A DNA stretch of 64,000 nucleotides, taken from JAVBKV01 sp031553885 (GTDB lineage Bacteria > Bacteroidota > Bacteroidia > Bacteroidales > Azobacteroidaceae). The DNA lies in assembly GCA_031553885.1 (NCBI GenBank), contig JAVBKV010000014.1:26815-90814 (forward strand). The letters are read 5' to 3'. Numbering within the stretch: position 1 is the first letter of the stretch; every line of letters begins with the position of its first letter. The notes under the pieces were generated by a model. It saw only the letters and a program-made list of their open reading frames with translations. It made no database searches and had not been told where the DNA came from. Both the position numbers and the translations under genes were made by a program. Below, in pieces: positions 15,577 to 24,892 of the stretch.

Positions 15577-18027
15577 TTATTTCGTAAAAATCAAAATCGT
15601 ATATGAATAGGGGTCAAACCGATACAGGTTATTTTTCTCAGGGCTTAACCGGCTTTCCTTCGGAACAATCCGCTCCGGCTCTTCCGGTGTATTCACATCA
15701 TTCAGTTGCCCCGACAAAACAACCATTTTTGCATCTTTAATTCCTTCAAACCCGGAAAGATTCAATCCGGCAGTAATCGCTTTATCATGTACATTCGCCA
15801 CATGCAACACCAACTTGCTCCCATCTTCATCACGGGTAGCCGTAATATCCAGCAAGTCATTTCCGGCAGAAGAAAAAACCCTTACAGGTGCATGATGTCC
15901 GGATGCCATTTGCTGGGCATAAAACGGCGGCATACCCCAAACCTGGGAAGGCGTAAAAAAAACCTGCCCCTGATCCCAGCCGTTATCATTCTGCATGTAA
16001 GGCTGTAATGCATTAGCGGCACAGGAAGTCAGGACAAAATCGCCCATCCGGCGTACAGCATTCTGCACAGCGACATGTCCCAATGCCCGTTGCATGTTGT
16101 GCGTATTCCCATTTTCTTCAAAAATAGCACATTTCATCGTTGTCCGGGGATTCCACCGAAGGAATAACTCCTTCATCTTCCTTAATTCGTTTTCTACTTC
16201 CTGCCCGCTTGTCAATTGATCGGCCCAGGGATGATAATCCCAATAATCCGCCTTTCCGTCCAATGCTTTGAATACTTTTTCCATATTCGGAGACTCCGGT
16301 CGCCACCAGGCCGCATTAATCAACGACACCGAAGCATCTTTACTTTTGATCGCATCATGGAGAAGATTAAACCGTTCAATGTAATGTTGGTACTTTTCCG
16401 CATTATCTCCATAAGGCAGTACTTCTTCATTTCCGATACCGATGTATTTTACATGATAAGGCTCCGGGTGACCGTTTTCAGCCCGTTTTCTTCCCCATTC
16501 CGATGTTTGTGGTCCGTTCAGGTATTCGATCATATCAACCACGTCTTCCGGATGCTCTTCGATATTAATTGCAAATGCGGCAGTAAATCCGGCAGCTTCG
16601 CAAAACCGGAGGAAATCTTCTATCCCGAATCCATTAGTTGAATACGGATACCAGATACCCGTGTAGGGAGGCCGTTTCCCGGGATCTCCGATCATTTTTT
16701 TGAATTTGTATTCAGGAGCATTGGTCATCAATCCTCCATAGCGCAGAAATGTAAGTTTTTGAGCAACCATCATTTCTGCTATATCTTTCCGGCAAGGCAG
16801 TCTGTTGAATTGCTCGTTTTCAGTATTCATTAAGGTTACCTGATCGATCCACAATTTACCGCTCCGGTTGAAACAAATGACAAAACGAGCTTTAGGATCA
16901 TCTGCATTGGCAACCAGATCAAAAGTATATTTCTCCCATTGAGCAGTTAAGTTTCTTATTTCGTAAGTCGCATATTCTTTTTTTCCGTCGGCACTCTGCA
17001 AAGCGACCGTAACAGGACCCCGCATATCCGGACTCTTCAAATAAAGACTACCCTGGAATTGTTGTCCGCGTTGAACCGCAATCCCCCAACGATTCAGTCC
17101 CGAATTACCGACTCCCACCCAGCCAGTACCAGATATCCATTGCACTACCTGCGAACAGTTGCCATTGAAAGCCTCCCGGTTATCATGAGCAAAAAACACC
17201 TGGGCATTACCTGTCCGGATAGGATCCCACGGAGAACTGACAGGAATCTCCGGCGTCATTCTGAATGCTGGTATTTCCACTCTATTTCCCGTATTTATTT
17301 TAACATTACGGAATCTTACATCAGAATTCCAGGTACGTAAACCGAACTTGCCTGTCAACAGGTCCGCATCTTTATCCTCGTAATCAAGTATACTTTTGTC
17401 GTTCAGAAAAACTTCGATCCGGCCGTTTTCCATAGACACTTTCAAACGATTCCAATTGATAGGATTGCAATCTACACTTATATTCCGGATAAGTTCGAAA
17501 TTATTCTTATGTTTTCCAAACACGACCTTTTCCCCATTGGCACCCAGGCTTATTTCATAGCCATAAAAACGATCGGCTCCTTTACCAGGCTTCGTCACAT
17601 AAGTGATAAACCCGGCATTATCTCCGTTATTGGCATCAAATTTAATTTCAACTTCTACAGAACCTGTAGTTATGTCAACTGGATTATAGACTAACTTGGC
17701 GCCTGCCCAGGAACGGACAAAAATCTCCTGATCGCTTACCGGATTCCAGTCACCTTCATATACGGAAAAGTCATCGAATGCAGGACCCGGAACAGGTTCT
17801 TCAAAACTCTCTCCGAATATTCTCTGGTCGTAAAGGCCTCCATAAATCTCATGATTGACATCTTCAATACAGGCCCCATACAACCAGGGTGTAATCGTAT
17901 TTTCCACTTTTTCTGCATCAACGATCACGGAAACATCCGGGATTGTAGAAGTACAGGATTGAAAAAGAAATAAAACCGAACAAGAAAAATAAAACCAAAA
18001 AGAAAAATTCAATTGTTTTTTTATCAT
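15577..18027 (-). CDS. GH51-family alpha-L-arabinofuranosidase, multidomain lipoprotein
   Basis: This predicted enzyme releases alpha-L-arabinofuranose from arabinan or arabinoxylan side chains. The 816-residue protein has a signal peptide with lipobox QSC (Cys25). An early catalytic-domain segment (WLYGACIEDVNHEIYGG, near 48) is interrupted by a LamG/DUF1080-like sandwich (about 93-245) and a carbohydrate-binding-like module (about 255-400). The (beta/alpha)8 barrel follows. The acid/base is probably Glu534 in IGIGNEE and the nucleophile Glu637 in AIFEENG. The final 80 residues form the usual GH51 beta-sandwich. It lies 18 bases after the acyl-CoA synthetase gene and 11 bases before the GH127 gene; the two glycosidases together point to arabinose-containing plant polysaccharides. 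Confidence 0.88.
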   Translation of the reverse strand: MIKKQLNFSFWFYFSCSVLFLFQSCTSTIPDVSVIVDAEKVENTITPWLYGACIEDVNHEIYGGLYDQRIFGESFEEPVPGPAFDDFSVYEGDWNPVSDQEIFVRSWAGAKLVYNPVDITTGSVEVEIKFDANNGDNAGFITYVTKPGKGADRFYGYEISLGANGEKVVFGKHKNNFELIRNISVDCNPINWNRLKVSMENGRIEVFLNDKSILDYEDKDADLLTGKFGLRTWNSDVRFRNVKINTGNRVEIPAFRMTPEIPVSSPWDPIRTGNAQVFFAHDNREAFNGNCSQVVQWISGTGWVGVGNSGLNRWGIAVQRGQQFQGSLYLKSPDMRGPVTVALQSADGKKEYATYEIRNLTAQWEKYTFDLVANADDPKARFVICFNRSGKLWIDQVTLMNTENEQFNRLPCRKDIAEMMVAQKLTFLRYGGLMTNAPEYKFKKMIGDPGKRPPYTGIWYPYSTNGFGIEDFLRFCEAAGFTAAFAINIEEHPEDVVDMIEYLNGPQTSEWGRKRAENGHPEPYHVKYIGIGNEEVLPYGDNAEKYQHYIERFNLLHDAIKSKDASVSLINAAWWRPESPNMEKVFKALDGKADYWDYHPWADQLTSGQEVENELRKMKELFLRWNPRTTMKCAIFEENGNTHNMQRALGHVAVQNAVRRMGDFVLTSCAANALQPYMQNDNGWDQGQVFFTPSQVWGMPPFYAQQMASGHHAPVRVFSSAGNDLLDITATRDEDGSKLVLHVANVHDKAITAGLNLSGFEGIKDAKMVVLSGQLNDVNTPEEPERIVPKESRLSPEKNNLYRFDPYSYTILIFTK

Positions 18028-18045
18028 GAGATCCTGATTTCGTAT

Positions 18046-20109
18046 TTACTTTTCAATCCGGATACGGGCATCCACGGCAATAATGCCCCTGTCCGTAGCC
18101 AATAAAGGATTGATGTCCATCTCCTTGATCTCCGTAGCAAAACGAAGCAAAGAGGATAACCGGACAATGATTTCGGCAAACTGATGCTCATCAATGCTTT
18201 TTTGTCCGCGGGCTCCCTGGAAGACCTTATACCCCCTGAGCGAACGGATCATAGACAAGGCTTCATCTGTTACCAGAGGAGCCAGGCCCGAAGCCACATC
18301 CTTGAATATTTCAACAAAGATTCCTCCCAGTCCGCAAAGAACGATGTGACCAAATTTTTCTTCGTATTTACCTCCAATAAATAATTCCATACCCTTCAGC
18401 ATGGGTTGGATCATGACAGCTGTTGCATCCGGAATATTCATTAATCGCTCGAATTCAATCGCTAAATGTTCTTCCGAACGGATATTAAGCACCACACCTC
18501 CCACGTCCGACTTATGTACAGGACCCACACATTTGGCTACTACCGGATAACGAACCCGGCTGGCAAAACGCTGGACTTCCTCCCACTGATCGGAAACGAG
18601 TTCTTCCACAAACGGAATTCCGGCAGCCTGAAACAGTTCCTGTACCAGGCGGGGAGCGATATAACCCGACTCCGGAATATTATCGATGATCCGCCGGATC
18701 TGAGGGATGTCAACACCTTTTAATTCCATACTGTTAGCCAGCGGATCCGGTGTCTTGATAACCTTGGTCAAGGCATTGGCCAATCCGACTTCGTCACTGA
18801 AATTGACATGTCCTTTCTTAACAAAGAAATCTGTTTCATCCCAGGCTGTGGTTACCGAAGGCAGAATCGGAAAAATCGGCTTCCGACAGGTACGCATTTT
18901 CTGATCGAGTACGTCATAGGCTTCATAAACACGTGTCAATCCAGGACTTCCGAAAATAACAGCAATACCATCGACCTGATCGAACTTATCCTCACAATAG
19001 TCGATTGCAATGCCCAAATGTTCCGGACCTCCCGTTCCAAGTATATCGATCGGATTACTGATAGCCGTTCCCGGAAGTAGATGCGTTTTCAACTCTTCAG
19101 CCTCAGGTGTTCCCGACAACTTCGGAATTTCCATTCCTCCTTTGGAAAGGGCATCCGTCAAAATGACAGCAGGTCCTCCGGCATGTGTGACTATGGCAAT
19201 ATTTTTTCCTTTCAATTTCTTCAATGTAAAAACAGCTCCCACGGTTGCCAGTTCTTCCCGGCTGAAACAGCGGACAATACCTGCTTTCCGGAAAAGAGCC
19301 TCAACAGCCAGGTCCGGGTTAGCCATGGCTCCGGTATGAGAAGAAGCCGCCCGGCTACCCGATTCCGAACTTCCTGATTTAATTGCCGCAATGCGACAAC
19401 CTTTCCGGATCAGAGACGTAGTATGTTCGAGCAATTTATCCGGATCTTTGATACTTTCGATATAAAGCAGTTTGATCTTGGAATCGGTTTCCGGATTGAA
19501 ATTCCGGTCCATGTATTCCAATACATCTTCCACCGTGACCTGCGCTCCGTTTCCGATCGACCAAACCGAGTTGAACCTCAGGCCCATGCGCATGGACGAC
19601 TCGATAATAAACAGTGCGGTTCCTCCCGAGCTGGAAATCATATCCACACCCGTGGGATCCATCTCCGGAATGGGAAGTGTAAATAAACTGTGGTGGTAAC
19701 GGTTAAGCATTCCGATGCAATTCGGACCGATCAGGCAGGCTCCGGCTTCGGTAATGACCCTGACAATTTCCTTTTCCAGTTTTCCTCCTTCTTCTGTTTC
19801 TTCTCCGAAACCGGCAGTAAACATAATAAATGCTTTTACCCCTTTTTGTTGAGCCAGAATCGTTACACTTTCCAGGCAGGCTGCTGCCGGAATTGCAATA
19901 ATAGCCAGATCAGTATTAGGGATATTGGAAACATGGGAATAAGATTTTAACCCCTGAACCTCTTTTTCTTTCGGATTAACCACATATAAATCACCGGCAA
20001 ATTTTCCGTTGATAAGATTTCTCACGCAATTACCGCCGGGTTTGGAAGTTGTATTGGAACCTCCCACAACGACAATACTTTTCGGTTGGATAAGCTGTTG
20101 ATTGATCAT
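18046..20109 (-). CDS. ADP-forming acetate/acyl-CoA ligase (fused alpha and beta subunits)
   Basis: This cytoplasmic enzyme interconverts acyl-CoA plus ADP and phosphate with the free acid, CoA and ATP, usually used to make ATP from acetyl-CoA during fermentation. The 687-residue chain has an N-terminal CoA-binding domain (SIVVVGGSN at 11-19, GPNCIGMLN at 128-136), a succinyl-CoA-synthetase-like ligase domain carrying the phosphorylated histidine in ASSHTGAM (His258), and a C-terminal ATP-grasp domain (about 465-687). This is the single-chain form, where archaeal enzymes often have separate subunits. It is the first gene of the operon with the two arabinofuranosidases, an unexpected pairing that may reflect only shared transcription. 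Confidence 0.9.
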   Translation of the reverse strand: MINQQLIQPKSIVVVGGSNTTSKPGGNCVRNLINGKFAGDLYVVNPKEKEVQGLKSYSHVSNIPNTDLAIIAIPAAACLESVTILAQQKGVKAFIMFTAGFGEETEEGGKLEKEIVRVITEAGACLIGPNCIGMLNRYHHSLFTLPIPEMDPTGVDMISSSGGTALFIIESSMRMGLRFNSVWSIGNGAQVTVEDVLEYMDRNFNPETDSKIKLLYIESIKDPDKLLEHTTSLIRKGCRIAAIKSGSSESGSRAASSHTGAMANPDLAVEALFRKAGIVRCFSREELATVGAVFTLKKLKGKNIAIVTHAGGPAVILTDALSKGGMEIPKLSGTPEAEELKTHLLPGTAISNPIDILGTGGPEHLGIAIDYCEDKFDQVDGIAVIFGSPGLTRVYEAYDVLDQKMRTCRKPIFPILPSVTTAWDETDFFVKKGHVNFSDEVGLANALTKVIKTPDPLANSMELKGVDIPQIRRIIDNIPESGYIAPRLVQELFQAAGIPFVEELVSDQWEEVQRFASRVRYPVVAKCVGPVHKSDVGGVVLNIRSEEHLAIEFERLMNIPDATAVMIQPMLKGMELFIGGKYEEKFGHIVLCGLGGIFVEIFKDVASGLAPLVTDEALSMIRSLRGYKVFQGARGQKSIDEHQFAEIIVRLSSLLRFATEIKEMDINPLLATDRGIIAVDARIRIEK

Positions 20110-20153
20110 GCCTGAGTCGTGTTTTTAAGTATAGATTTCATTTTTATTGTTGA

Positions 20154-20161
20154 CAAATATA
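20154..20161 (-). promoter_or_regulatory. Candidate -7 element for the acyl-CoA ligase operon
   Basis: On the minus strand this reads TATATTTG, a full match to the Bacteroidota TAnnTTTG element, 45 bases before the start codon. No convincing TTTG -33 element was found at the expected distance. Confidence 0.45.
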
Positions 20162-20346
20162 GAAAGAAAAAGTCGATTAATCATTTTATTTTCATGAGAA
20201 TATGACGGCGGAAAAGAGAAGCAAAGAAGGTATTTCTCAAGAAAAACGATTCGTTTTGTAACAAACTAAAAGAGAGGTTTTCCTGTTACTTAAAAAAAAC
20301 AGCAAAAACAACCATTATACTATATTTCTGTGAGATAATAAATTTC

Positions 20347-20375
20347 TTTGGTTAGAAAAAATTATTGTATCTTTG
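20347..20375 (+). promoter_or_regulatory. Candidate metG promoter (TTTG, 17-base spacer, TATCTTTG)
   Basis: TTTG at 20347-20350 and TATCTTTG at 20368-20375 match the -33 and -7 elements of the Bacteroidota primary sigma factor, with a spacer slightly shorter than the usual 19-21. Transcription would start near 20382, leaving a leader of about 26 bases before the ATG at 20408. This argues against the GTG start at 20348, which lies inside the promoter. The remaining part of the gap from 20110 is AT-rich with nothing else recognised. Confidence 0.65.
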
Positions 20376-20407
20376 CACCTCATTTTCAATCGCAATCATT
20401 TCGCCGT

Positions 20408-22447
20408 ATGAGCAAAATATTCAAAAGAACCCTGATCACATCCGCATTGCCTTATGCCAATGGTCCGGTCCACATCGGACACTTGGCCGGAGTTTATGTC
20501 CCGGCCGATATCTATGCACGTTATCTCCGCCTGAAAGGCGAAGAAGTCCTGTTTATCGGAGGATCCGATGAGCATGGAGTTCCGATTGCATTGAAAGCCA
20601 AAGCAGAAGGAGTTACCCCTCAGGATGTGGTCGACAAATTCCATTATATCATCAAAAAATCTTTTGAAGATTTTGGAATTACTTTTGATATTTACTCCCG
20701 GACAACTTCCGATATACACTATCAAACAGCTTCTGGATTCTTTAAGAAACTATACGACAAAGGAGAATTCATCGAGAAAACTTCCGAACAATATTACGAC
20801 GAAGAAGCCAACCAATTCCTGGCCGACCGTTACATCACCGGCGAATGTCCGCACTGCCACAATGAACGTGCTTACGGCGACCAATGCGAATCGTGCGGTA
20901 CATCCCTGAGTCCGCTGGACCTGATCAATCCGAAATCGGCCATCAGTGGAAGCGTTCCGGTACTGAAAGAAACCAAACACTGGTACCTGCCGCTGGACAA
21001 ACATGAAGCCTGGCTGAAACAATGGATACTGGAAGATCATAAAGAATGGAAAACCAATGTATACGGTCAATGCAAATCCTGGCTGGATATGGGATTACAA
21101 CCCCGTGCCGTGAGCCGCGACCTGGACTGGGGAGTTCCCGTTCCTGTGGAAGGTGCGGAAGGAAAAGTGCTGTACGTCTGGTTCGACGCACCCATTGGTT
21201 ATATTTCCAATACGATCGAACACTCGCCCGAAGACTGGAAAAAATGGTGGAAAGATCAGGACACCAAACTGGTTCATTTCATCGGGAAAGACAATATCGT
21301 ATTTCATTGCATTGTGTTTCCGGCTATGCTGAAAGCAGATGGTTCGTATATATTGCCCGAAAACGTACCTGCCAATGAATTTCTGAACCTGGAAGGAGAC
21401 AAGATATCCACTTCCCGCAACTGGGCAGTCTGGCTGCATGAATACCTGGAAGATTTTCCAGGAAAACAGGACGTACTGCGTTATGTACTGACAGCCAATG
21501 CTCCGGAAACGAAAGACAATGATTTTACCTGGAAAGACTTTCAGGCAAGAAACAACAACGAGTTGGTAGCTGTATTCGGAAACTTTGTAAACCGGGCCAT
21601 GGTCCTTACTCACAAATATTTCGAAGGAAAAATTCCGGCTCACGGAACCCTATCTGATTATGACACTGAAACATGGAAAGAGTTTAACGGTGTAAAAGCA
21701 GAACTGGAAAAATACCTTGAGAATTACCGTTTCCGGGAGGCCCTGAAAGAAGCAATGAACCTGGCCCGTGTCGGAAATAAATACTTAGCAGACACTGAAC
21801 CCTGGAAGTTGGCGAAAACCGACATGGAACGTACTGCGACCATCCTGAATGTCAGCATGCAGATCACAGCCAACCTGGCGATTGCCTTTGAGCCCTTCCT
21901 GCCGTTTTCTTCAGAAAAAATCAAACAACTGATCCGGAAAAACGATTTACGCTGGTCGCAGTTCGGAGAAACCGACTTACTGGAGGCCGGACACACCATC
22001 AGCACACCGGAACTATTGTTCGAAAAGATTGAGGACGAAACCATCGAAAAACAGGTTCAAAAGCTGCAGGATTCTAAAAAAGCCAATGAATTGAAAGCGC
22101 ATAAGGCTGCTCCGCAAAAACAAAACATTGCATTTGATGATTTCACCAAGCTGGATATCCGTGTGGGAAAAGTACTCGAATGTCAGAAAGTTCCGAAAGC
22201 TGACAAATTGCTCCAGTTCAAGATCGACGATGGCCTGGGCGGACGCACAATCCTCTCAGGAATCTCAGCTTACTACGATCCCGCCGAACTGGTCGGACGC
22301 AATGTATGCTTTATAGCCAACCTGGAACCACGTAAAATCAGGGGTATCGAATCCCAGGGCATGATCCTTTCTGCTGAAAATGCAGACGGAACCCTGGCGA
22401 TTATTCAGCCGATGAAGGAGGTACTTCCGGGGAGCGAGGTGAAATAG
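20408..22447 (+). CDS. metG: Methionyl-tRNA synthetase with C-terminal tRNA-binding domain
   Basis: MetG charges tRNA-Met with methionine in the cytoplasm. The 679-residue protein shows the class I HIGH motif in NGPVHIGHLAG (HIGH at 22-25), a zinc knuckle with CPHC (147-150) and CESC (160-163), and KISTS at 332-336 in place of the KMSKS loop; KISTS-type loops are, as far as I recall, ordinary in MetRS. The last 105 or so residues (FDDFTKLDIRVG onward) form an EMAP/Trbp111-type tRNA-binding domain that normally mediates dimerisation. The ATG at 20408 is preferred because the frame upstream of it overlaps the promoter. The last 47 bases overlap, tail to tail, the end of the cca-like gene. Confidence 0.96.
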   Translation: MSKIFKRTLITSALPYANGPVHIGHLAGVYVPADIYARYLRLKGEEVLFIGGSDEHGVPIALKAKAEGVTPQDVVDKFHYIIKKSFEDFGITFDIYSRTTSDIHYQTASGFFKKLYDKGEFIEKTSEQYYDEEANQFLADRYITGECPHCHNERAYGDQCESCGTSLSPLDLINPKSAISGSVPVLKETKHWYLPLDKHEAWLKQWILEDHKEWKTNVYGQCKSWLDMGLQPRAVSRDLDWGVPVPVEGAEGKVLYVWFDAPIGYISNTIEHSPEDWKKWWKDQDTKLVHFIGKDNIVFHCIVFPAMLKADGSYILPENVPANEFLNLEGDKISTSRNWAVWLHEYLEDFPGKQDVLRYVLTANAPETKDNDFTWKDFQARNNNELVAVFGNFVNRAMVLTHKYFEGKIPAHGTLSDYDTETWKEFNGVKAELEKYLENYRFREALKEAMNLARVGNKYLADTEPWKLAKTDMERTATILNVSMQITANLAIAFEPFLPFSSEKIKQLIRKNDLRWSQFGETDLLEAGHTISTPELLFEKIEDETIEKQVQKLQDSKKANELKAHKAAPQKQNIAFDDFTKLDIRVGKVLECQKVPKADKLLQFKIDDGLGGRTILSGISAYYDPAELVGRNVCFIANLEPRKIRGIESQGMILSAENADGTLAIIQPMKEVLPGSEVK

Positions 22448-23867
22448 GAACCAATCCTCTTTCTCCCGCTATTTTAATCAGGTACTGATAAGCGGCCTCG
22501 TATTCGTTCGGTATGACTCCGTCCAGAATCGCATCTTTAATGATGGATTTGAGTTCTCCGACTGTTGAGCATGCCGGGAGGCCGAACATCTGCATAATTT
22601 CCAATCCGTCGATCGGAGGCTGAAAATTGCGTACCCGGTCTTTTTCTTCGATTTCTTTCAATTTGGTTCTGACCAATTGAAAATTACGAAGAAACCGTCT
22701 GACTTTTTCCGGATTTTTAGAAGTAATATCTGCCTCGCAAAGCAACATCAGATCATCGATATCATTACCGGCTTCGAACAACAGGCGACGAACAGCAGAA
22801 TCGGTAACTTCATCGTCAGCCAGTACGATCGGACGCATGTGTAACAACACCAGTTGCTGTACATATTTCAACTTGTCGTGCAAAGGCAGTTTCATTCGTT
22901 TGAAAATTCCGGGAAGCATTTTCATACCGATGTAATTGTGGTTGTGAAATGTCCATCCTATTTTGGGTTCAAAGCGTTTAGTGGCCGGCTTTCCAATGTC
23001 ATGAAACAGGGCCGACCAACGTAGCCAGAGGTTATCTGTTTTCCGCGCCAGGTTATCCAACACCTTCAGGGTGTGGCTGAAATTATCCTTATGTCCTACG
23101 CCTTCTTTTGTTTCGACTCCCTTCAGGGCTACTAATTCCGGAAGAATAATTTCCAGCAATCCGGTTTGCTCCAGCAGAAAAAAACCAAAAGAAGGAGCTG
23201 GGGAAAGTACAATTTTATTCAACTCATCCACAATGCGCTCTTTCGAGACAATTTCAATCCGGTGCTTGTTACGTTCGATGGCTTCAAAAGTGACAGGTGT
23301 AATATAAAATCCCAACTGGGAAGCGAAACGAACTGCCCTCATCATCCGGAGGGGATCGTCGCTGAACGTTATATCCGGATCCAAAGGGGTACGGATCTTC
23401 AGGGATTCCATGTCCGCCAGACCATTGAACGGATCAATCAGTTCTCCATACCGGTCTTTATTCAGGCACAACGCCAGGGCATTGATCGTAAAATCCCGAC
23501 GGTTCTGATCGTCTTCCAGAGTCCCGTCTTCCACAATCGGATTCCGTGAATCATGGGCATACGACTCTTTCCTGGCTCCGACGAATTCGATCTCCATATC
23601 CTTGTATTTCACCTGTGCCGTTCCGAAATTTTTAAAAACAGAAAGATGCACACCCCGTCCCAGACTCTTGGCAACCGATTCGGCCAGGCGGATACCACTT
23701 CCCACACATACCACATCAATGTCTTTCGAAGGCCGGTTCAAAAAAATATCCCGGACATATCCACCGATTACATACGTCTCTACACCTTGTTTGTCGGCTT
23801 CTTCCGAAATGACGTCAAATGCTTTTCCCTGAAGCTTACTTAGTATGATTGATTGATCCAATTCCAT
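22401..23867 (-). CDS. cca: CCA tRNA nucleotidyltransferase / poly(A) polymerase family with HD domain
   Basis: This enzyme adds or repairs the 3' CCA of tRNAs. The 488-residue class II nucleotidyltransferase has the GG...D core: VIGGYVRD (33-40) and the DIDVV metal-binding pair (49-53). The tRNA-binding RRDFTINALAL block is near 130 and DDPLRMMRAVRFAS near 170. In the second half there is an HD phosphohydrolase domain (ALFHDIGKPAT). As a single homologue in a Bacteroidota window this is best called CCA-adding; the family also includes poly(A) polymerases, so the gene symbol is likely but not proven. Its last 15 codons overlap the end of metG on the opposite strand. Confidence 0.88.
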   Translation of the reverse strand: MELDQSIILSKLQGKAFDVISEEADKQGVETYVIGGYVRDIFLNRPSKDIDVVCVGSGIRLAESVAKSLGRGVHLSVFKNFGTAQVKYKDMEIEFVGARKESYAHDSRNPIVEDGTLEDDQNRRDFTINALALCLNKDRYGELIDPFNGLADMESLKIRTPLDPDITFSDDPLRMMRAVRFASQLGFYITPVTFEAIERNKHRIEIVSKERIVDELNKIVLSPAPSFGFFLLEQTGLLEIILPELVALKGVETKEGVGHKDNFSHTLKVLDNLARKTDNLWLRWSALFHDIGKPATKRFEPKIGWTFHNHNYIGMKMLPGIFKRMKLPLHDKLKYVQQLVLLHMRPIVLADDEVTDSAVRRLLFEAGNDIDDLMLLCEADITSKNPEKVRRFLRNFQLVRTKLKEIEEKDRVRNFQPPIDGLEIMQMFGLPACSTVGELKSIIKDAILDGVIPNEYEAAYQYLIKIAGERGLVPISPRSPEVPPSSAE

Positions 23868-23958
23868 CCATTAAACCCTATTAATAAAGAACAAATTTAC
23901 AAGATAAAAACGATTTTACCGTACATACCTGACGAAAAATGTCACTAAAGAAGGATTG

Positions 23959-24124
23959 TACGTACGCCTATCCCCCACTGGAAGGGGCAGGGGGAGGATT
24001 TGGAAAGAGTTAAGAATGAATAATTAAATATTAAGAATTTTATTTGGGGAATTCATTTGATTCGGTATTTTCGATAGTCCATTCCTCCCCCTGCCCCCTC
24101 CAGCGGGGGATAGGCTAACGCACG
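23959..24124. repeat. Palindromic intergenic element, copy 2 (imperfect inverted arms)
   Basis: This element shares arms and core with 12633-12803. The left arm (about 23959-23998) and right arm (about 24083-24124) are inverted and G-rich on one strand, with a few mismatches to each other (for example ACTGGAAGG on the left where the right implies GCTGGAGGG). The core keeps the stretch GGAAAGAGTTAAGAATGAA and the AATTCATTTGA segment of copy 1. Like copy 1 it separates two divergent genes, here cca and the Uma2-family gene. The rest of the 350-base gap is short AT-rich sequence plus the downstream promoter. Confidence 0.82.
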
Positions 24125-24181
24125 ATATATTGTTCCTCCCAAGGAAAGCGTTAATATGAAACAATTTTTCATTTTATTTTG

Positions 24182-24189
24182 TACATTTG
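24182..24189 (+). promoter_or_regulatory. Candidate -7 element upstream of the Uma2-family gene
   Basis: TACATTTG matches TAnnTTTG, 29 bases before the ATG at 24219. It lies inside the longer open frame that begins at 24156, which supports the later start codon. Confidence 0.5.
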
Positions 24190-24218
24190 CAGTCAAACGC
24201 ATTAAAAGCATCCGGTCC

Positions 24219-24881
24219 ATGGAAAAGAAAAAAGCAAAACCATATAAAACACCGGCAACAACATCTCAAATCATTGAAGAGCCTTTTGTTATGTATGGAC
24301 ATTTGGATATCGATGAATCCAAACGCTACAGCTATGCGGATTACCAAACCTGGCTTGACGACAGGAGGCGTGAGTTACTGAACGGATTTGCCCATCTGAT
24401 GTCCGCCCCGAATGAACTACATGCCCGGATTACTTTTAACTGGGGGTTTCTGGCCAGTCTTTTCGTTAGGAAACACAAGGGAAAATGCCGTATTTATCAC
24501 GCTCCTTTTGATGTCCGTCTGCCGGTAAACGGAGAAAAAGATGATAATAAGATATACAATGTTGTTCAACCGGACATTTGTGTTATCTGCGATTTATCCA
24601 AATTAGACGAAAAAGGTTGCCTGGGTGCTCCGGACCTGATTGTCGAAGTCCAGTCGCCGTCTACCATGAAATATGACTGGAACGACAAGTTTAACTTATA
24701 TGAAACTGCCGGAGTGAAAGAATATTGGTTAGTTTCCCCAAAATCGAGGGAAGTGACCGTTTTTTTGCTTCAACCGGATGGCAAATACAACCAGGGCGCG
24801 GTATATGAAAGTCAGGGAAAAGTTCCCGTTCAAACCCTGAAAGGGTTGGAAATCGATTTGAACGAATTATTTGAATCCTAG
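24219..24881 (+). CDS. Uma2-family (DUF820) PD-(D/E)XK nuclease-like protein
   Basis: This 220-residue soluble protein has the Uma2 pattern: YSYADYQTW near 38-46, a QPDICVI strand (Asp119), DLIVEVQSPST (Glu143 in the PD-(D/E)XK position), then the helix and strand YETAGVKEYWLVSP. Uma2 proteins have a restriction-endonuclease fold but no agreed cellular role; they are very abundant in cyanobacteria and scattered elsewhere. The start at 24219 is chosen because a promoter-like element precedes it. It stands just right of palindromic repeat copy 2 and 11 bases before the lipoprotein gene, with which it may be co-transcribed. Confidence 0.82.
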   Translation: MEKKKAKPYKTPATTSQIIEEPFVMYGHLDIDESKRYSYADYQTWLDDRRRELLNGFAHLMSAPNELHARITFNWGFLASLFVRKHKGKCRIYHAPFDVRLPVNGEKDDNKIYNVVQPDICVICDLSKLDEKGCLGAPDLIVEVQSPSTMKYDWNDKFNLYETAGVKEYWLVSPKSREVTVFLLQPDGKYNQGAVYESQGKVPVQTLKGLEIDLNELFES

Positions 24882-24892
24882 AATAAAAGAGT

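Noticed and set aside
20348..20407. A 20-codon N-terminal extension of metG from a GTG
   Set aside because: It overlaps the predicted promoter and adds residues not expected before the MetRS Rossmann fold.
22083..22130. A possible domain break in metG between the anticodon-binding and C-terminal domains, suggesting a fusion unique to this organism
   Set aside because: The Lys/Ala/Gln-rich linker before an EMAP-type domain is ordinary in bacterial MetRS.
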